The notes under the pieces are model-generated. The model did not search any database. It saw only the letters and a list, made by a program, of their open reading frames with translations, and had not been told where the DNA came from. A stretch of 64,000 nucleotides of DNA from Bacteroidales bacterium (GTDB lineage: Bacteria; Bacteroidota; Bacteroidia; Bacteroidales; Lentimicrobiaceae): positions 236,628-300,627 of the forward strand of contig JADIZB010000005.1 in assembly GCA_016705005.1 (NCBI GenBank), written 5' to 3'. Shown piece by piece: positions 6,903-16,675 of the stretch. Position 1 is the first letter of the stretch. Each line of letters begins with the position of its first letter. The translations under genes and the position numbers were made by a program.

Positions 6903-9590
6903 ATGGAAAACACCGATAACCGTCCGGATCCCGATGAACTGCTGGCATCACTCAGGCAGGAGGAGGAAAAGAGCAAGCGGGGAAAGCTGAAGATATTCTT
7001 TGGCATGTGCGCCGGGGTAGGTAAAACTTACACCATGCTTAAAACTGCACGCAGTGAGAAAATCAAAGGCAGTGATATTCTGATCGGGGTTATTGAAACA
7101 CATAAAAGGCCTGAAACCGAGGAAATGGTTGAAGGATTTGAAATTGTTCCCCGCATAACCTATGAATACAAGACGGGACATGTGCAGGAAATGGATCTGG
7201 ACGCCATCATAGCAAGAAAGCCCCATACTGTGCTGGTTGATGAACTGGCCCATACCAACGCACCCGGAAGCCGGCATACCAAGCGATATCAGGATGTACT
7301 TGAGATTCTTGAAAACGGAATCAATGTCTATACGACACTGAATGTTCAGCACCTTGAAAGCCGGTCTGAAACTGTTGCGCAGATTACCGGTATTGTTGTG
7401 CGCGAGACATTGCCCGATGAAATCTTCGAGAATGCCGATGAGGTAGAACTCGTTGACCTGACTACGATCGAACTTCTGCAGCGGTTGTCGGAGGGCAAGG
7501 TATACAGTCCTGAGAGATCACGCGAAGCCATTGAAAATTTTTTCCGTGAAGGAAATATTACCGCATTGCGCGAAATGGCTTTGCGCATTGTGGCAGATCG
7601 TGTTGACAAGCAACTGCATGATTATATGCAGCAAAAGCGCATCAGGGGCCCCTGGAAATCGGGCCTCCACCTGCTGGTGGCCATTGATTATAGTCCGAAT
7701 TCAACAAGGTTACTGCGCTGGGCCAAGAACCTTTCCTATTCGATGGGCGCTGTTATTCAGGCTCTTTATGTGGAAACGCTGCACAAACTGACACCCAGGG
7801 AAAGGGAACAACTTGATAAGAACATCAAACTTGCCAGGCAACTGGGCATTAAGTTCCGGATCATCACCAACATCGATGTAGTTAAAGCAATTGTCGAGTT
7901 CGCACAAAAAGAAAATGTAACCCACATCATCGTTGGCAAACCGCGGGTTCGAAATCTTCAGTCCATGCTGCAGCTTGGAAATTTTGTCAACAGGCTGATC
8001 CGTTACAGCGGAAATATCGACGTGTATATCCTGGGGGCCGACAGCAAGGCGAAGGATAAATACCGCAAGAAAGTATCTGTTCCGTCTTTTACATCCAATA
8101 TCAGGCAATACCTGATTGTTTCGCTGATAATTGCTTTGTCAACCATTGGTTTTTACGTTATCAAGGATATTGCCGGTTATCAGGTCATTTCGTTCGGACT
8201 TTTATTTCTGGTTTCGATTCTGGCGATTTTCTATGGCACCGGCCCTATTTTACTTGCAGCAACCCTGAGTGCGCTCATCTGGGACTTCCTCTTCATACCC
8301 CCGCAGTTTACACTGCACATCGAACAACCTGAGGACATGCTTATGCTGGTTATGTTTTTTATCATAGCACTGCTAAACGGGATACTGACATCAAGAGTCC
8401 GCCGCCAGGAAAAGAAAATCAGGGTAAGGGAAGAAAGAACGCATGCACTTTACCAACTTACAAGAGATTTGTCAGCCGCTTCAGGTATCCTTGAAGTATC
8501 AAAGATTGCGGATCGCTATATAAAAAAATACTTCAATCTTGATTGTGCGATACTGCTGAAAAATGATTCAAATCTACTTGATAATCAGATTGTCCATAGT
8601 GATCCTAAGATAATTCTTACTGAAAACGAACTCAGTATCGCTGCCTGGGTGTTTAAACATTCTTCAAAAGCCGGAAAACATACTGACACCTTACCTTCAA
8701 CCGGTTATACCTTTTATCCTCTCACAGGAAGCAATGAAAATATGGGTGTAATTGCAGTTGAACATAATCGACTGTTGACCCAGGGAGAAGAGCAATTCTG
8801 GGAAGCATTCATTTCTCAGATTTCGGGTAAATTTGAACGCGAGTATTTAAGAAACGTCTCAAAAAAAGCATATCTGCTGAATGAATCGGATAAACTTTAT
8901 AAAACGCTTTTCAACTCGATTTCCCATGAGTTACGCATCCCGGTTTCAACGATTATGGGAGCCTCTGACACTCTGTTGTCCCATCAGTATCCGGAAGAAA
9001 CGAAATTAAAATTGTATGGTGAAATCAATACGGCTTCAGTCAGACTAAACCGTTTGATAGAGAACCTGCTGAACATGTCACGCCTTGAATCCGGACGCAT
9101 CACACCCCGGCCCGACTGGTGCGATGTTCAGGATCTGGCAAACAAAGTGAGCGACAATCTGAAACAGGAACTGCAGTTGTTCAGGCTATCGGTAATTATT
9201 CCCTCCACAATGCCACTGGTTTTCATCGATTTCGGACTCATAGAGCAAGTGATTCACAACCTGGTTCTCAATGCAACCCAGCATTCGCCTGCCGGCAGCC
9301 GGATAAGACTCAAAATCTTTCATGACAGCGATCTGCTTATCATTCAGGTAATGGACAGGGGACCCGGGTTTCCTGAATCAGAACTGATGTCGGTATTTAA
9401 CAAATTTTACCGTGGCAAGGATGCCATTGCGGGAGGCACCGGTCTGGGCCTTTCAATCGTGAAAGGATTTGTTGAAGCGCACCATGGTACTGTGGTAGCT
9501 GAAAACCGTCAGAACGGAGGCGCATTGTTTACCATCAAAATCCCTGTTAAGACAGCTCCCCTTGATCAATTAACCAAGACTGAAGACTAG
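6903..9590 (+). CDS. kdpD: potassium-sensing histidine kinase KdpD
   Basis: An 895-residue sensor kinase with the full KdpD layout. The N-terminal KdpD domain has the Walker A motif GMCAGVGKT (residues 34-42). A Usp-like domain lies at about 250-380, and four transmembrane helices (DUF4118) at about 400-500. A GAF-like region follows at about 520-650. The kinase core has the H box SISHELRIP (His 678), the N box VLNATQHSP, and the G boxes DRGPGFP and GGTGLGLSIV. It senses K+ limitation or turgor and phosphorylates KdpE. The stop TAG directly abuts the kdpE start, so the pair is coexpressed. Confidence 0.97.
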   Translation: MENTDNRPDPDELLASLRQEEEKSKRGKLKIFFGMCAGVGKTYTMLKTARSEKIKGSDILIGVIETHKRPETEEMVEGFEIVPRITYEYKTGHVQEMDLDAIIARKPHTVLVDELAHTNAPGSRHTKRYQDVLEILENGINVYTTLNVQHLESRSETVAQITGIVVRETLPDEIFENADEVELVDLTTIELLQRLSEGKVYSPERSREAIENFFREGNITALREMALRIVADRVDKQLHDYMQQKRIRGPWKSGLHLLVAIDYSPNSTRLLRWAKNLSYSMGAVIQALYVETLHKLTPREREQLDKNIKLARQLGIKFRIITNIDVVKAIVEFAQKENVTHIIVGKPRVRNLQSMLQLGNFVNRLIRYSGNIDVYILGADSKAKDKYRKKVSVPSFTSNIRQYLIVSLIIALSTIGFYVIKDIAGYQVISFGLLFLVSILAIFYGTGPILLAATLSALIWDFLFIPPQFTLHIEQPEDMLMLVMFFIIALLNGILTSRVRRQEKKIRVREERTHALYQLTRDLSAASGILEVSKIADRYIKKYFNLDCAILLKNDSNLLDNQIVHSDPKIILTENELSIAAWVFKHSSKAGKHTDTLPSTGYTFYPLTGSNENMGVIAVEHNRLLTQGEEQFWEAFISQISGKFEREYLRNVSKKAYLLNESDKLYKTLFNSISHELRIPVSTIMGASDTLLSHQYPEETKLKLYGEINTASVRLNRLIENLLNMSRLESGRITPRPDWCDVQDLANKVSDNLKQELQLFRLSVIIPSTMPLVFIDFGLIEQVIHNLVLNATQHSPAGSRIRLKIFHDSDLLIIQVMDRGPGFPESELMSVFNKFYRGKDAIAGGTGLGLSIVKGFVEAHHGTVVAENRQNGGALFTIKIPVKTAPLDQLTKTED

Positions 9591-10280
9591 ATGACAAACG
9601 AAGGGAACATATTGATTATTGATGATGAAGTTCAGATCCGCCGCCTTCTGGGGATTACGCTGTCGGCCAACGGCTACCTGATTTCTGAAGCCGCAACCGG
9701 AAAAGAAGGCCTGGTTCTGGCGGCTACGACACATCCTGTACTGATCATCCTCGATCTGGGGCTTCCGGATGCAGATGGATTGGATATTCTGAAGAAATTA
9801 CGGGAATGGTATTTCAAACCAGTTATCATTCTGTCGGTTAGAAATGCCGAGGATGACATCATCAATGCCCTGGATCTTGGCGCCAACGATTACCTCACCA
9901 AGCCTTTCAGGACAGGTGAGTTGTTGGCAAGGATCCGTCTGGCCATCAGACAAAGCCAATCAGGCGTTGATAAACCAATACTGGTTTTTGGGTCGCTGAG
10001 CATTGATCTGCCCAACCATACCGCGAGGAAAAACAATGAGATATTAAAACTTACTTCAACAGAGTTCTCGCTTCTTGCCCTGCTTGCCAAAAATGAAGGA
10101 CGGGTGTTGACCCATACACAAATCCTTAAGGAAGTATGGGGATATGGCTATACAGAGCAGACCCAGTACCTCCGTGTGTTTGTGGCACAACTGAGAAAAA
10201 AAATCGAGGATGATCCTTCACGACCGAAGTTGTTACTGACTGAATCAGGCATTGGCTACCGTTTTGCCGAAAGCAGCTGA
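9591..10280 (+). CDS. kdpE: response regulator KdpE, OmpR family
   Basis: A 229-residue two-domain regulator. The receiver domain has the acidic pair in IIDDEVQIRR, the phosphoacceptor Asp at residue 55 (LIILDLGLPDADG) and the LTKPF lysine. The C-terminal winged-helix DNA-binding domain (about 130-226) has LTSTEFSLLALLAKNEG and the recognition region QTQYLRVFVAQLRKKIE. In the family, phosphorylated KdpE turns on the kdpFABC operon. It starts at the base after the kdpD stop. Its likely target is the region upstream of the small ORFs at 1.1-1.5 kb. Confidence 0.97.
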   Translation: MTNEGNILIIDDEVQIRRLLGITLSANGYLISEAATGKEGLVLAATTHPVLIILDLGLPDADGLDILKKLREWYFKPVIILSVRNAEDDIINALDLGANDYLTKPFRTGELLARIRLAIRQSQSGVDKPILVFGSLSIDLPNHTARKNNEILKLTSTEFSLLALLAKNEGRVLTHTQILKEVWGYGYTEQTQYLRVFVAQLRKKIEDDPSRPKLLLTESGIGYRFAESS

Positions 10281-10433
10281 GCCCCTCCCCTTTCCCTGGT
10301 GTTCAAACCTGAAAATGCCGTGTTCATAAATGGACATTTTATTATTATGCATTTTTTGACATGTATTTGAATCACTGCCATTTACAATCATGGTTCAATT
10401 ATTGAACAGGCCATCTGATCAACTTTGATTCCC

Positions 10434-12323
10434 ATGAAAAACCTGCTCTTGCTTTCCGTTATCCTTTTCGTTTCAGGATACACTTCCTGTGCCCAGAAAT
10501 CAGGCATTTACCTTCCCCGTGAATACCAGAAGGCACTCAAAAACAACACCCGTAACATTACAGGTGCCCCGGGCGAGAAGTACTTTCAGAACCGTGCCGA
10601 TTATCAGATTGATGCGGCTTTCGACCCGCAGACCCGCATTCTCAGCGGCAGTGAAACCATTACATACCTGAACAACAGTCCCGACAGCCTCAAAATCATC
10701 ATACTCAACATCGACCACGACATCTTCAGGGCCGGCACCAACCGGGTGTATGAAGTTGAAGCCGTCGACCTTACCGATGGCGTTGAATTCACCGGGGTCA
10801 AGATCAACGGGGAGACCGTAGCCCAGGCCCCTCCCCTCTGGCAGCGCGATGGCACCGAGGTTTATGTCAGGCTTCAAAAACCGCTGGCGCCCAAAGGCAC
10901 TCTGAGACTGGAACTCAGCTGGAACCTGATTCATCCGCTGAAGACACAGATGCGCACCGGTACCTACGACTCACTTTCCTTCTTTATTGCCTTCTGGTTT
11001 CCCCGCATTGCTGTTTATGACGATGTATTCGGATGGGATTATACCCAGCATCTGGGATCCGGGGAGTTCTACAACGACTTTGGAAACTTTGATGTATCCA
11101 TGACAATTCCGGGCGATTACCTGATGTGGTCAACCGGTGAACTGCAAAATGGCAGTGAACTTCTTACCCCGCAAACAATAGCCCGGCTGGAGAAAGCGCG
11201 GGAAACAGGAGAAACACTCACCATCGCTTCTTTCGATGATTTAAAGAAAGACAGGGTCCTGAAACCGGGAAATACGAAGAAATGGCATTATAAGGCCGGA
11301 AATGTCACCGACTTTGCCTTTGGCATCAGCCCGGTGTATCAATGGGATCAGCAGTATGCTTCACTTCCCGACGGTCGTCGGGTACCGGTGAATGCGGCCT
11401 ATCCTGAAAAGGCTGAAGATTTTAAGGAAGTGGCTGCCATTGGTGCCAAAACCCTGGAAATGATGTCGGGTGAAATCACCGGTGTATCCTATCCCTTTCC
11501 GGCCATGACCGTGTTTTGTGGTCATGGGGGCATGGAGTTCCCGATGATTGTGAACGACGGTCCGGGTGATGAACGTACCTTTACGGTCTTTGTTACGGCT
11601 CATGAAATATCTCATACCTGGTTCCCTTTTCTTGCCGGACTGAATGAAACCCGGTACGGCTGGATGGACGAAGGATTGATTACTTTCCTGCCAAAGAAAA
11701 TTGAAGAAACCTATTTCCCGGAAGTGAACCCGCATCGCAGCTACATGCGCTCCTACGCCAACTGGGCCGGCCGTGAAGACGACATCAACATGTCGGTTCC
11801 ATCAAATTCAATAGCCAACACATCAGCCTACCGAATGAATGTTTACGGAAGGGCAGCTGCAGCTTTCTATCATCTTGGCGATGCCATGGGAGAGGCTAAT
11901 TTCAGGATGGCGATAAAAACCTTTCTCAACGAATGGGCTTTCAAACATCCATCCCCCTATGATTTTATGAATACCTGCTCACGGATTTCAGGTGAAGACC
12001 TGAGCTGGTATTTCAGCCCCTGGTTTTATAGCAATGGATATCCTGACCTTGCCATCGGAAAGGTTGAAACCGGAAAGGGAAATGCCTCAGTCACCATCAA
12101 CCGGAAAGGGGATATCCCGGTACCATTGCTGGTTAGGTTTAAGTACAACGATGGTACAGTGAATACATACAAGGCTTCCGTCAGGAGCTGGAAGGATGGT
12201 ACAGATCATATAAGCGTGGAGATTCCCGGGGTGGAAAAGCTGACGGAAATTGAACTGGGTGATGCCAATATACCCGATGCGTTTCCGAAGGACAACAGCT
12301 GGCTTACGCCAGTTAACAACTAA
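10434..12323 (+). CDS. M1 family metallopeptidase, lipoprotein
   Basis: A 629-residue peptidase. The ATG at 10434 is preferred to an in-frame TTG at 10425. A lipoprotein signal (LLLLSVILFVSGYTSC) is followed by an N-terminal beta domain. The zinc site HEISH is at 390-394 with the third ligand Glu 413 in WMDEG, the M1 spacing. HGGMEFPM takes the place of the GAMEN motif. The family cleaves N-terminal residues from peptides; the lipobox suggests attachment to the envelope. It is separated from kdpE by about 150 nt and is probably a separate transcript. Confidence 0.93.
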   Translation: MKNLLLLSVILFVSGYTSCAQKSGIYLPREYQKALKNNTRNITGAPGEKYFQNRADYQIDAAFDPQTRILSGSETITYLNNSPDSLKIIILNIDHDIFRAGTNRVYEVEAVDLTDGVEFTGVKINGETVAQAPPLWQRDGTEVYVRLQKPLAPKGTLRLELSWNLIHPLKTQMRTGTYDSLSFFIAFWFPRIAVYDDVFGWDYTQHLGSGEFYNDFGNFDVSMTIPGDYLMWSTGELQNGSELLTPQTIARLEKARETGETLTIASFDDLKKDRVLKPGNTKKWHYKAGNVTDFAFGISPVYQWDQQYASLPDGRRVPVNAAYPEKAEDFKEVAAIGAKTLEMMSGEITGVSYPFPAMTVFCGHGGMEFPMIVNDGPGDERTFTVFVTAHEISHTWFPFLAGLNETRYGWMDEGLITFLPKKIEETYFPEVNPHRSYMRSYANWAGREDDINMSVPSNSIANTSAYRMNVYGRAAAAFYHLGDAMGEANFRMAIKTFLNEWAFKHPSPYDFMNTCSRISGEDLSWYFSPWFYSNGYPDLAIGKVETGKGNASVTINRKGDIPVPLLVRFKYNDGTVNTYKASVRSWKDGTDHISVEIPGVEKLTEIELGDANIPDAFPKDNSWLTPVNN

Positions 12324-12598
12324 AAACTAACAGTTAACAGTTTGAGGTTTTAAGTTTGGGTCAAGTGTTCCAGGCTATTTGAATGTATCAGCATGTCAGG
12401 TTTTTACATCCGGATGCCTTATTCTTACTTGAATACTGTTACCAGAACAGCATTTCGTCCAAATCAGATATCACCGATTGTCAGTCCAAAATCAGAAATC
12501 CGAAATCCGAAATCCTTTGGCACCTTGCCTTTGGCTGGGCAGGCGGGCATCCGAAATAGTATGTCAGACATTAGAAATTAGAAATTAGAAATTAGAAA
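12324..12598. repeat. short tandem repeats in convergent intergenic region
   Basis: The region holds tandem aatccga-type units (about 12490-12516) and attagaa-type units (12569-12600). Related attagaa runs occur at 15392-15446. No gene or clear terminator was seen between the convergent peptidase and MFS genes. Confidence 0.6.
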
Positions 12599-13906
12599 TT
12601 AACCTTCTCTTCTATAGGACCAGAACATAATCAAAATGGCAATCAGCAGTGAGGCAGCGCCGATGGTGAAGGTAAAAACAAAGCCATACATCTCATAAAA
12701 GAGTACACCAAGCAGGGGTGCGAAAACCGCCCGGGTGGCAGTGAGAAAAAGGTGAACCGACTGGTATTCGCCGGCTTCGTGGGGTTTGCAGAAATAGGCT
12801 GAACCGATGCTCCAGAGCAGCGACATGGTAGCCGCAAAGACACTGTGAAATAAAACAAAAGGGATCATACTGTAGAACAGTTTGAAACTACCGATCTCAG
12901 TATGTTGAGGAAAGTACCAGGTCAGCACCAGGCTGAGCAGGTACAACATGATGGATGCAAAGGTGAAGGCCGCAAACTTCCTGGGATCAATTTTGCCGAG
13001 AACCCTTCCGAAAAACGGAATAAGGAACAATGCGATGATGTTGTAGGCATTCTTGTAGGTTGCCACGCTGAAATAATTCAATCCGAGCTGCTTTTCGAAG
13101 AAAATGGTCATCACAGTTACTGTGCTCATAAAAGCAAAACCATAAAACAGGAACCCCATCTCGAAGTGGCGGAATGGTGTATTGTTCTTCATGATCCGCC
13201 GCATCCCCAGGACAGATTCTTTTACCGAGCTGAAGAAACCACCTTTGGGGATTACCTCTGCGGCTTCAGTATAGTGAATGGACGACAACATCATCACGGA
13301 AATTACCCCGGCTGCTGCTGCCAGCGCAAATACCCAGGTGTAGGCATAGGGGTCGTAATCGAGCAGAATCCCGTAGATGAAAGCCGTGATCAGCATCAGG
13401 ATTTTACCGTAAAGCGTGGCCAGGCTGTAGAGCCTGCCGAAATTATCGTGGCGGTAATTGCTTTTCAGGAACAGGTTGATGGTTGGAAAAATGATGGGGT
13501 TACCCAGGTAATAAATGAGAAACAACAGCAGAAAGATATAGTGGTAAACGGAGGTACCACTCATCGCTTCGGCCGAACGGGGAAAGAAAAGCAATACGGC
13601 CAGCGGGGCCCGGGTGGCAATGCCGACCCACCGGATCAGCTTCTGTTTGTTCCTGACCCTTTTGAGCCACTCTGAAAAGAAAATCAGGAAGATAAAGACC
13701 AGCACTGAAAACTGGAAAAGAAAACTCAGCTGATACGATGAACCATGCAGACTCCGCAAAAAAACAAACTCGTTGAGCGTCAGCACACCCGCCACAAAGT
13801 TATCAAAAACGGTATAGCCGAGGTGCAATCTGAACGTCCGCTTTTCGCAGGGCAAAAGATCCTGGTAGTTCAGGTTCCTGAAAAGTTTACGGGCAAGCAG
13901 GTTCAT
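12599..13906 (-). CDS. MFS transporter
   Basis: A 435-residue membrane protein with about 12 hydrophobic helices and a basic loop after the second helix (SEWLKRVRNKQKLIRWVG). The two-half layout fits the major facilitator superfamily. The helix-rich ends (FVFTFTIGAASLLIAILIMF) are clear, but no substrate signature is seen. Neighbours give no hint of the substrate. A TACCTTTG box (13912-13919 on the minus strand) ends only 5 nt before the ATG, so the transcript may be leaderless. It faces the M1 peptidase gene convergently. Confidence 0.85.
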   Translation of the reverse strand: MNLLARKLFRNLNYQDLLPCEKRTFRLHLGYTVFDNFVAGVLTLNEFVFLRSLHGSSYQLSFLFQFSVLVFIFLIFFSEWLKRVRNKQKLIRWVGIATRAPLAVLLFFPRSAEAMSGTSVYHYIFLLLFLIYYLGNPIIFPTINLFLKSNYRHDNFGRLYSLATLYGKILMLITAFIYGILLDYDPYAYTWVFALAAAAGVISVMMLSSIHYTEAAEVIPKGGFFSSVKESVLGMRRIMKNNTPFRHFEMGFLFYGFAFMSTVTVMTIFFEKQLGLNYFSVATYKNAYNIIALFLIPFFGRVLGKIDPRKFAAFTFASIMLYLLSLVLTWYFPQHTEIGSFKLFYSMIPFVLFHSVFAATMSLLWSIGSAYFCKPHEAGEYQSVHLFLTATRAVFAPLLGVLFYEMYGFVFTFTIGAASLLIAILIMFWSYRREG

Positions 13907-14039
13907 GCCTGCAAAGGTAAATCATTCGGCTGATCTGAGTACCGGTCAGATTATCCCACGGATTATTCAGGAAGCCCGGATTCTATTGAACATTGTAAGG
14001 AACTCCTTGTTTAGCATATAATCTTAATCTTAAAACAAA

Positions 14040-14579
14040 ATGAAAAAACTCAGTTTAATATTTGCCATGGCTATGATGATCTCAGGTGCGGTAAGTGCGC
14101 AGACAACACTCCACAGTTTTAAAACAAAAACCATCGATGGGAAGGAATTCGACCTTGCTTCGCTGAAAGGAAAAAAGGTACTGGTGGTCAATACAGCATC
14201 CAAATGCGGGTTGACACCCCAGTACAAGGAGCTTGAAGCTTTATATAAAAAATACAAGGACCGTAATTTCGTGATCATCGGTTTTCCGGCCAATAATTTC
14301 CTCAGCCAGGAGCCGGGAACTGAGGCTGAAATCAAGGAATTCTGCGAAATCAATTACGGTGTAACGTTTCCAATGATGTCGAAGATTTCTGTTAAGGGAA
14401 AAGATCAGGATCCCATCTATAAATGGCTGACCAACAAGTCGGAAAATGGCAAAATGGATGCCGGAGTAACATGGAATTTCCAGAAATTCATGATTGATGA
14501 GAACGGGAACCTGGTCGATTACGCCAGCCCCAGAGAAAGCCCGGATTCTGACAAGATCGTGAAATGGATTGAAAATTAA
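14040..14579 (+). CDS. glutathione peroxidase family protein, secreted
   Basis: A 179-residue protein with a cleavable signal peptide (FAMAMMISGAVSA), so it is exported. The catalytic triad is present: Cys 56 in NTASKCGLTPQY, Gln 90 in GFPANNFLSQEPG and Trp 145 in TWNFQKF. It has Cys in place of selenocysteine. Bacterial members of this type usually reduce peroxides with thioredoxin instead of glutathione. The next gene is a rubrerythrin, also a peroxide-defence protein, but a strong terminator separates them, so they are neighbours in function rather than one operon. Confidence 0.95.
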   Translation: MKKLSLIFAMAMMISGAVSAQTTLHSFKTKTIDGKEFDLASLKGKKVLVVNTASKCGLTPQYKELEALYKKYKDRNFVIIGFPANNFLSQEPGTEAEIKEFCEINYGVTFPMMSKISVKGKDQDPIYKWLTNKSENGKMDAGVTWNFQKFMIDENGNLVDYASPRESPDSDKIVKWIEN

Positions 14580-14598
14580 ACACTAAAAATTGATTTGA

Positions 14599-14637
14599 GA
14601 TAGCCATCATTCAACGGATGGCTATTTTTGTTTTTGC
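14599..14637 (+). terminator. rho-independent terminator after glutathione peroxidase
   Basis: The hairpin GATAGCCATC / GGATGGCTAT has a 7-nt loop and is followed by a T-rich tract. It lies 20 nt after the peroxidase stop. Confidence 0.85.
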
Positions 14638-14675
14638 AAATGTTTATATTTACTGACAGTAAAAACCGGAACAAT

Positions 14676-15251
14676 ATGGAAACCCTGAACGGAAGTAAAA
14701 CGGAAGCGAACCTTGCCAGGGCCTGGATGATTGAATCAGCCAACATCAGGCGTTATGAGATCTTTGCCAAACAGGTGAAAAGTGAGGGCTTCGAGCAGAT
14801 GGCCGCCATTTTCCTGGAGGTTGCCGAGCAAAAAAGGTCGCACACAAAAACCATATATAAATTTCTTGAAAACAGTTCACTGGAAATCAATCTCCCCTTC
14901 AGTGGAAAAGGAATCGGCTCTACCCCTGAATGCCTCAGGGAAGCAGCGGATCTTGAGATTGATGAAGCCAATGGCCTGTTCGAAGAATTTGAGCGGGTTG
15001 CCTGGGAAGAAGGGTTCAAGAAAATCGCCACCAAGTTGAAGCTGTTCAGGCAGATCAAGCAGTTTTATCATGAAAGGTTTGAAGCGTTTATCACCAACAT
15101 AGAAGAAGGGAAAGTATTTAAACGCGACAAAAAGGTAAAATGGATCTGCCGCAAGTGCGGTCTGATCTATGAAAGTGAAAGGGCACTTAAGAATTGCCCC
15201 GGCTGCGAGCACCCGCAGGCCTATTTTGAGATCCTTGCCGAGAATTATTAA
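14676..15251 (+). CDS. rubrerythrin family protein
   Basis: A 191-residue cytoplasmic protein starting at the ATG at 14676 (an in-frame ATG upstream would run into the terminator). The ferritin-like four-helix domain carries the di-iron ligands, seen as EVAEQKRSH, EEFERVAWEEG and QFYHERFEAF. The C-terminal rubredoxin-like domain has CRKCGLIYES and CPGCEHPQAYF. Rubrerythrins reduce hydrogen peroxide with electrons from rubredoxin or NADH, a common defence in anaerobes. It may be controlled with the peroxidase next door, although the terminator between them implies a separate promoter. Confidence 0.95.
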   Translation: METLNGSKTEANLARAWMIESANIRRYEIFAKQVKSEGFEQMAAIFLEVAEQKRSHTKTIYKFLENSSLEINLPFSGKGIGSTPECLREAADLEIDEANGLFEEFERVAWEEGFKKIATKLKLFRQIKQFYHERFEAFITNIEEGKVFKRDKKVKWICRKCGLIYESERALKNCPGCEHPQAYFEILAENY

Positions 15252-15391
15252 AATTCCCGATGCATGGTGGCTGAGTATCAAGCGACAGAATCCTTATTAA
15301 GGATTTCCTTCATTCTTGCAAAAAATACTGAAGCAACCATACCACAAACGTAGGAACTGTTGCCATGTCATTCCTATATGCCAGACTATAG

Positions 15392-15446
15392 ACATTAAAA
15401 ATTAGACATTAGAAATTAGAAATTAGACATTAGACATTAGAAATTC
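15392..15446. repeat. attagaa / attagac tandem repeat
   Basis: Tandem 8-10 nt units of attagaaatt and attagacatt. The same unit occurs at 12569-12600. No coding potential. Confidence 0.6.
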
Positions 15447-15462
15447 CCCTATCATTTCTTAT

Positions 15463-15493
15463 AAAACAAAAAGCCCCATTTCAGGGGCTTTAC
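15463..15493 (-). terminator. terminator of the YceI-like gene
   Basis: The hairpin AAGCCCC-ATTTC-AGGGGCTT lies 25 nt after the minus-strand stop at 15516. On the minus strand it is followed by a T-rich tract. Confidence 0.75.
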
Positions 15494-15515
15494 GATTGTC
15501 TGATAACTGTATTGA

Positions 15516-16175
15516 TTACATCGCAGCGCTCAGGCTGATCTTCAGTGCGATTTCATCGTTGATGAATTTATCTTTCAGGTTGTCGAAAATGGTCTTTGAT
15601 CCATACTGGACATTCCACTGGGTACGGTCGATCAGGAATTCAGGCGTGGCAGCTGTCAGTTTGCTCCCCTCAATGGTGACTTTTACCGGGAAGGTAACAC
15701 TTTTTGTAACATCTTTCATGGTGAGGTTACCGGTAAGGTTGTGGGTAGCATCCGGGTTTCCGCTGAGGGCAGTTGCCCCTGTAATTTCGAATACAGCTGT
15801 GGGATATTTTGCGGCATCAAAGAAATCGGGTGATTTCAAATGACCAACAAGTTTACCATTGTCTTCTGCACTCGTGAGATCAAGATTAACAATTGAATTC
15901 ATATCAATGGTGAATTTTCCACCAACAATATTTCCATCGGTAAGCATCAGGCTACCTTCAGAAATTCCGATGGTTCCATTGTGCTGTCCGGTTGGCTTGG
16001 CACCTGTCCATTCAATTTTTGATGTTGCTGCGTCAACAGTCATGGTGACTGCTCCTGTAGTAGCCGATACTTGCTGCGCATCACCGGTCTGGGCTTTTTC
16101 ACCCTGAGGGCCGCCACAGGCGAATGCAAAACCTGCCAATACAATAAAAGAGGAGAGTTTAAGAAATCGTGTCAT
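15516..16175 (-). CDS. YceI-like lipoprotein
   Basis: A 219-residue protein with a lipoprotein signal ending FAFAC, the lipidated Cys being residue 20. The mature part is a YceI-type beta barrel: SKIEWTGAKPTGQHNG near the start, HLKSPDFFDAAKYPTAVFEI in the middle, and LTMKDVTKSVTFPVKV and EFLIDRTQWNVQYGS later. YceI proteins bind isoprenoid-like lipids in a hydrophobic pocket; the physiological role varies. It is a single gene with its own terminator. The family call is firm and the ligand is unknown. Confidence 0.93.
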   Translation of the reverse strand: MTRFLKLSSFIVLAGFAFACGGPQGEKAQTGDAQQVSATTGAVTMTVDAATSKIEWTGAKPTGQHNGTIGISEGSLMLTDGNIVGGKFTIDMNSIVNLDLTSAEDNGKLVGHLKSPDFFDAAKYPTAVFEITGATALSGNPDATHNLTGNLTMKDVTKSVTFPVKVTIEGSKLTAATPEFLIDRTQWNVQYGSKTIFDNLKDKFINDEIALKISLSAAM

Positions 16176-16642
16176 TTTTTCGTTTTTGTTTAAGTTAATA
16201 AATGCGCTTATCCTTGTTCGGAATAATTCTAAATAACAAGATCGGGCAACTTTTGTTCATTGTTCAACAATAACAACTAAACAATACTTCAACAGTCGGT
16301 GTATGGTCGCAATTCAAACCGAATGGAATTCAGGCAGATTGGCCCGACATTGGTCAAGCAGCGGTCCTTTGTTTCCTTCAGTCCCGTCCTGATTGTTAAC
16401 GGTTCCGCTCGAGCTACGATGATCTGGCTCCTTCTGTCCCGACTCCCCCGCCTCCACAACGTTTCTGCGGGGCAAGCTGCCCGACCTCCGGAGAAATATA
16501 GTTTTTATAAACCTAATGCATGAAACGGCGGCGGTGGTCGAGCTAAGTCGGGACCACCACTATGTGATTTCCCATCACCACCATCACAACTCCACCCCTG
16601 TTTCCGGTCTTCTTAACAAATATTAACGGGATAAAACCCCGA
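16176..16642. other. intergenic region with degenerate dispersed repeats
   Basis: About 470 nt without a credible gene. Around 16370-16570 it carries pieces of the GTGGTCGAG / TTCCTTCGG repeat family that is dense at 31.9-34.4 kb. The 74-codon open frame there follows the repeat and is not likely coding. Confidence 0.5.
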
Positions 16643-16675
16643 ATGGTCGTACATTTGCATATCAAGTCAACCGAA

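Noticed and set aside
12393..13675. Long plus-strand frames across the MFS gene and the repeat region
   Set aside because: They are antisense to a clear MFS protein or follow the aatccga repeats, and have no conserved features.
16299..16523. A 74-codon plus-strand ORF
   Set aside because: It lies over the degenerate GGTGGTCGAG repeat remnants and has no protein-like features.
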